DNA from: Candidatus Huberarchaeum crystalense
Lineage (GTDB): Archaea > Huberarchaeota > Huberarchaeia > Huberarchaeales > Huberarchaeaceae
DNA length: 6,197 nucleotides
Reading direction: 5' to 3'
NCBI GenBank assembly: GCA_002789275.1
Contig: PFSX01000041.1
Location: forward strand, 1 to 6,197
How positions within the stretch are numbered: the stretch's first letter is position 1; the number at the start of each line of letters is the position of its first letter. Below, one piece after another: positions 5,207 through 6,197 of this stretch. The notes beneath the pieces were generated by a model, which was given only the letters and a program-made list of their open reading frames with translations, did no database searches and was not told the origin of the DNA. A program made the translations under genes and the position numbers.

Positions 5207-5620
5207 TTAAATTTTTACACCTTGGCGGCAAAAATCTAGTTTGCTCTCTAAAATTTCAGAACAACATTTTAAGTCATGTTCAGACTTAGCAAAAATCCCT
5301 AATTTTGCATCAAATCCTGTTCTGTCTGTTATATCCATATTAGGAGTAATCTTACCCAGAAGATATCCTATGATATCACCATTTTTATAAAGTTCGCTCA
5401 CAAAAATTATAGGTGATCCACATAAACCACTAACTGTTGTTTTTTCAAATTTTTTTAGTTCTTCAATAATTTTAGGAAGGCTGTATCTGGTGCTAATATC
5501 ACTTATTACCTTCTTAATATATCCTTCTGATTCAAGAAGGTCTCTAGCCTTCTTATGAGCAAGTAGATCCGTATTAGTTCTTTTTATTATTTTACTAATT
5601 TCCTCATAACGCCCTGTCAT
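5207..5620 (-). CDS. Unknown protein with a GLCGSP segment, between eL39 and rtcB
   Basis: A 137-residue protein from the ATG at 5618-5620; its family is not recognised. A TTG at 5636-5638 would add six residues, but ATG is preferred since the other genes here start with ATG. Residues 1 to about 60 look helical and charged. From about 62 the sequence turns to likely strands: T-T-V-S-G65-L-C67-G-S-P70-I-I-F, then K79-N-G-D-I-I-G-Y-L-L-G. This pairing of G-x-C-G-x-P with a following 'NG-x-I-I-G' strand resembles the nucleophile loop of chymotrypsin-fold proteases, but the upstream space is too small for the rest of such a domain. Residues about 100-131 form a strand and helix (DRTGFDAKLGIFAKSEHDL) with three further cysteines near the end (C119, C120, C131). 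It starts 19 bases after eL39 and ends 7 before rtcB, so a role linked to translation or RNA ligation is inferred from position only. Confidence 0.8.
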   Translation of the reverse strand: MTGRYEEISKIIKRTNTDLLAHKKARDLLESEGYIKKVISDISTRYSLPKIIEELKKFEKTTVSGLCGSPIIFVSELYKNGDIIGYLLGKITPNMDITDRTGFDAKLGIFAKSEHDLKCCSEILESKLDFCRQGVKI

Positions 5621-5639
5621 CTTAATATATTTACACAAT

Positions 5640-5810
5640 TTACAACCTTAATTTGACCTTTCTTCTTCGCCAGTGGCGCATTGTTGGCCCCCCAGCCACT
5701 TTGCGATTTGTTTTAAGAAATATCCAATAAGGTGCAGTTCTAAATAGACCAGCATTTGCTGTTGCCTTTGCTAATCGCCTTTTTTTCAAAGGGCTTTGTA
5801 TTTTGCTCAT
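5640..5810 (-). CDS. rpl39e: Large-subunit ribosomal protein eL39
   Basis: A 56-residue, very basic protein with the features of eL39, which lines the nascent-peptide exit tunnel in archaeal and eukaryotic ribosomes. Seen directly: S6-P-L-K-K-R-R-L-A-K-A, P27-Y-W-I-F-L-K-T-N-R-K, and the hallmark R46-H-W-R-R-R near the C terminus. The family is usually about 50 residues, so this one is a few longer, mostly in N20-A-G-L-F-R and the last residues. The start ATG (5810-5808) overlaps the eL30 stop as ATGA, indicating translational coupling and one transcript. In many archaea eL39 is followed by eL31 and aIF6; here an unknown gene and rtcB take that place. Confidence 0.93.
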   Translation of the reverse strand: MSKIQSPLKKRRLAKATANAGLFRTAPYWIFLKTNRKVAGGPTMRHWRRRKVKLRL

Positions 5811-6109
5811 TTTTCGTCCTTATCTGCTTTATTGGCTTTTTTTGTTTTTAGTACAACGAGCATGCTAATTTTAAATGGTTTTTTGCAAAAAGTGCGTATG
5901 TCTTCGCTTCGGTCTAGTGTAATTATTTCAACACCCCCCGCCTGTTGATAATATTGCGCGCTCTTAAATTCAGGTGAATCCTTTGCCACAACAACTATTT
6001 CAGCGTTTCTGTTTTTCATTGCCTCAATACTTTGCTTTGCGCCAAATTGCGCGCGTCCTTCTTCAATTGCTTTTTTTACTCGCTCCATATGTTTTTGTAG
6101 CACTTTCAT
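5807..6109 (-). CDS. rpl30e: Large-subunit ribosomal protein eL30
   Basis: A 100-residue protein of the L7Ae/L30e/S12e/Gadd45 fold, best matching archaeal eL30 of the 50S subunit. Matching segments: A14-I-E-E-G-R-A-Q-F-G-A-K25-Q-S-I-E (family G-x-(K/R)-x(T/S)-I), E37-I-V-V-V-A-K-D (the strand carrying 'VVLAxN'), Y53-Y and C75-K-K-P-F-K-I-S-M-L-V-V (family 'CGKPFxVSxLxV'). The Lys-rich tail 88-100 is slightly longer than usual. L7Ae itself is less likely because of the CxKPF segment. It is the first gene of the operon, reading leftward from a TATA-like element near 6131-6140. In most archaea eL30 sits beside rpoA2 and nusA, so its pairing with eL39 and rtcB is a rearranged order. No Shine-Dalgarno is obvious. 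Confidence 0.92.
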   Translation of the reverse strand: MKVLQKHMERVKKAIEEGRAQFGAKQSIEAMKNRNAEIVVVAKDSPEFKSAQYYQQAGGVEIITLDRSEDIRTFCKKPFKISMLVVLKTKKANKADKDEK

Positions 6110-6130
6110 AAGTCAAGATAATGTGCAAAT

Positions 6131-6140
6131 AAAATTTTAA
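6131..6140 (-). promoter_or_regulatory. Probable TATA box of the eL30-eL39-rtcB operon
   Basis: TTAAAATTTT on the minus strand is centred about 26 bases before the eL30 ATG, consistent with transcription starting at or near that ATG. A second AT-rich candidate lies at about 6154-6163 and would give a leader of roughly 25-30 bases. Confidence 0.35.
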
Positions 6141-6165
6141 CAGATTTCTTACATAAATATTTTAT

Positions 6166-6186
6166 GGGAAAGTAAAAATCTTTCCC
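6166..6186. other. Perfect 7-bp inverted repeat upstream of the eL30 operon
   Basis: GGGAAAG (6166-6172) and CTTTCCC (6180-6186) are exact reverse complements separated by seven A/T-rich bases. A third related piece, GGAAA (6190-6194), could pair instead with TTTCC (6181-6185). It lies just beyond the promoter of the eL30 operon. It may be an operator, a terminator of a gene outside the window, or a chance hairpin. Confidence 0.4.
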
Positions 6187-6197
6187 TAAGGAAAAAC

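Larger units (their letters stand above)
308..6054. repeat. Dispersed palindrome GCGCGC, 13 sites
   Basis: Sites start at 308, 799, 2048, 2438, 3159, 3352, 3584, 3704, 3898, 3940, 5130, 5956 and 6049; those at 308, 3159 and 3584 extend to GCGCGCGC. Near-matches lie at 743, 1664, 4649 and 4932. Sites occur in uS2, thrS, eS17, the zinc-ribbon gene, rtcB and eL30, and two (3352, 3940) lie outside annotated genes. Most coding sites spell Ala-Arg or Arg-Ala, but at 5130 the hexamer falls as GGC GCG CTC (G-A-L) and at 5956 as AGC GCG CAA (S-A-Q), so it is not purely a codon-pair effect. Confidence 0.85.

Noticed and set aside
5621..5638. TTG at 5636-5638 as the start of the unknown gene before rtcB
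   Set aside because: It adds only six residues, starts immediately after the eL39 stop, and every other gene here starts with ATG; ATG 5618-5620 is preferred, though TTG cannot be excluded.

Overview
The window looks like a piece of an AT-rich archaeal chromosome, most likely from a small-genome lineage of the DPANN type. The archaeal assignment rests on the genes themselves: ribosomal proteins eS17, eL30 and eL39 (absent from bacteria), archaeal uS2, a threonyl-tRNA synthetase with the archaeal N-terminal editing domain, a 59-residue SecE, and a tRNA interrupted by a bulge-helix-bulge intron at position 37/38. The DPANN placement is an inference from compactness, base composition and odd gene order; no 16S or other phylogenetic marker was compared.

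Layout, left to right. Positions 2-100 hold the 3' end of an unidentified + strand gene. An AT-rich convergent gap follows, carrying a 44-bp tandem repeat (181-291) that reproduces the end of the uS2 gene. uS2 runs leftward (265-894). It diverges from a + strand cluster: intron-containing tRNA-Ile(UAU) (931-1128), secE (1150-1329) and thrS (1428-3299). thrS converges on eS17 (3397-3627, minus). eS17 diverges from a small unknown zinc-ribbon protein (3671-3919, plus). The right third is a tight leftward operon: eL30 (6109-5807), eL39 (5810-5640), an unknown protein (5620-5207) and the RNA ligase RtcB (5199-4027). eL30 and eL39 overlap by four bases (ATGA), and the last two genes are 7 bases apart.

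Nearly everything serves translation or tRNA maturation: ribosomal proteins of both subunits, an aminoacyl-tRNA synthetase, a tRNA, and RtcB, whose archaeal job is to join tRNA exons after intron removal. The window therefore holds both an intron-containing tRNA and the likely ligase for it. SecE links the cluster to protein export.

Most notable points: (1) the spliced tRNA has anticodon UAU, so AUA codons, which are common here, would not need the agmatidine-modified CAU tRNA used by most archaea; (2) the palindrome GCGCGC occurs at 13 places in 6.2 kb of AT-rich DNA, in several reading frames and between genes, resembling a highly iterated palindrome; (3) three genes (uS2, the zinc-ribbon gene, rtcB) are followed just past the stop by direct repeats, two of which copy the gene's own tail; (4) several genes have a TTTTTAA-type box about 25 bases before the ATG, implying leaderless mRNAs; (5) the unknown gene between eL39 and rtcB carries a GLCGSP segment resembling the nucleophile loop of chymotrypsin-fold proteases, although it is too short to be a complete one.
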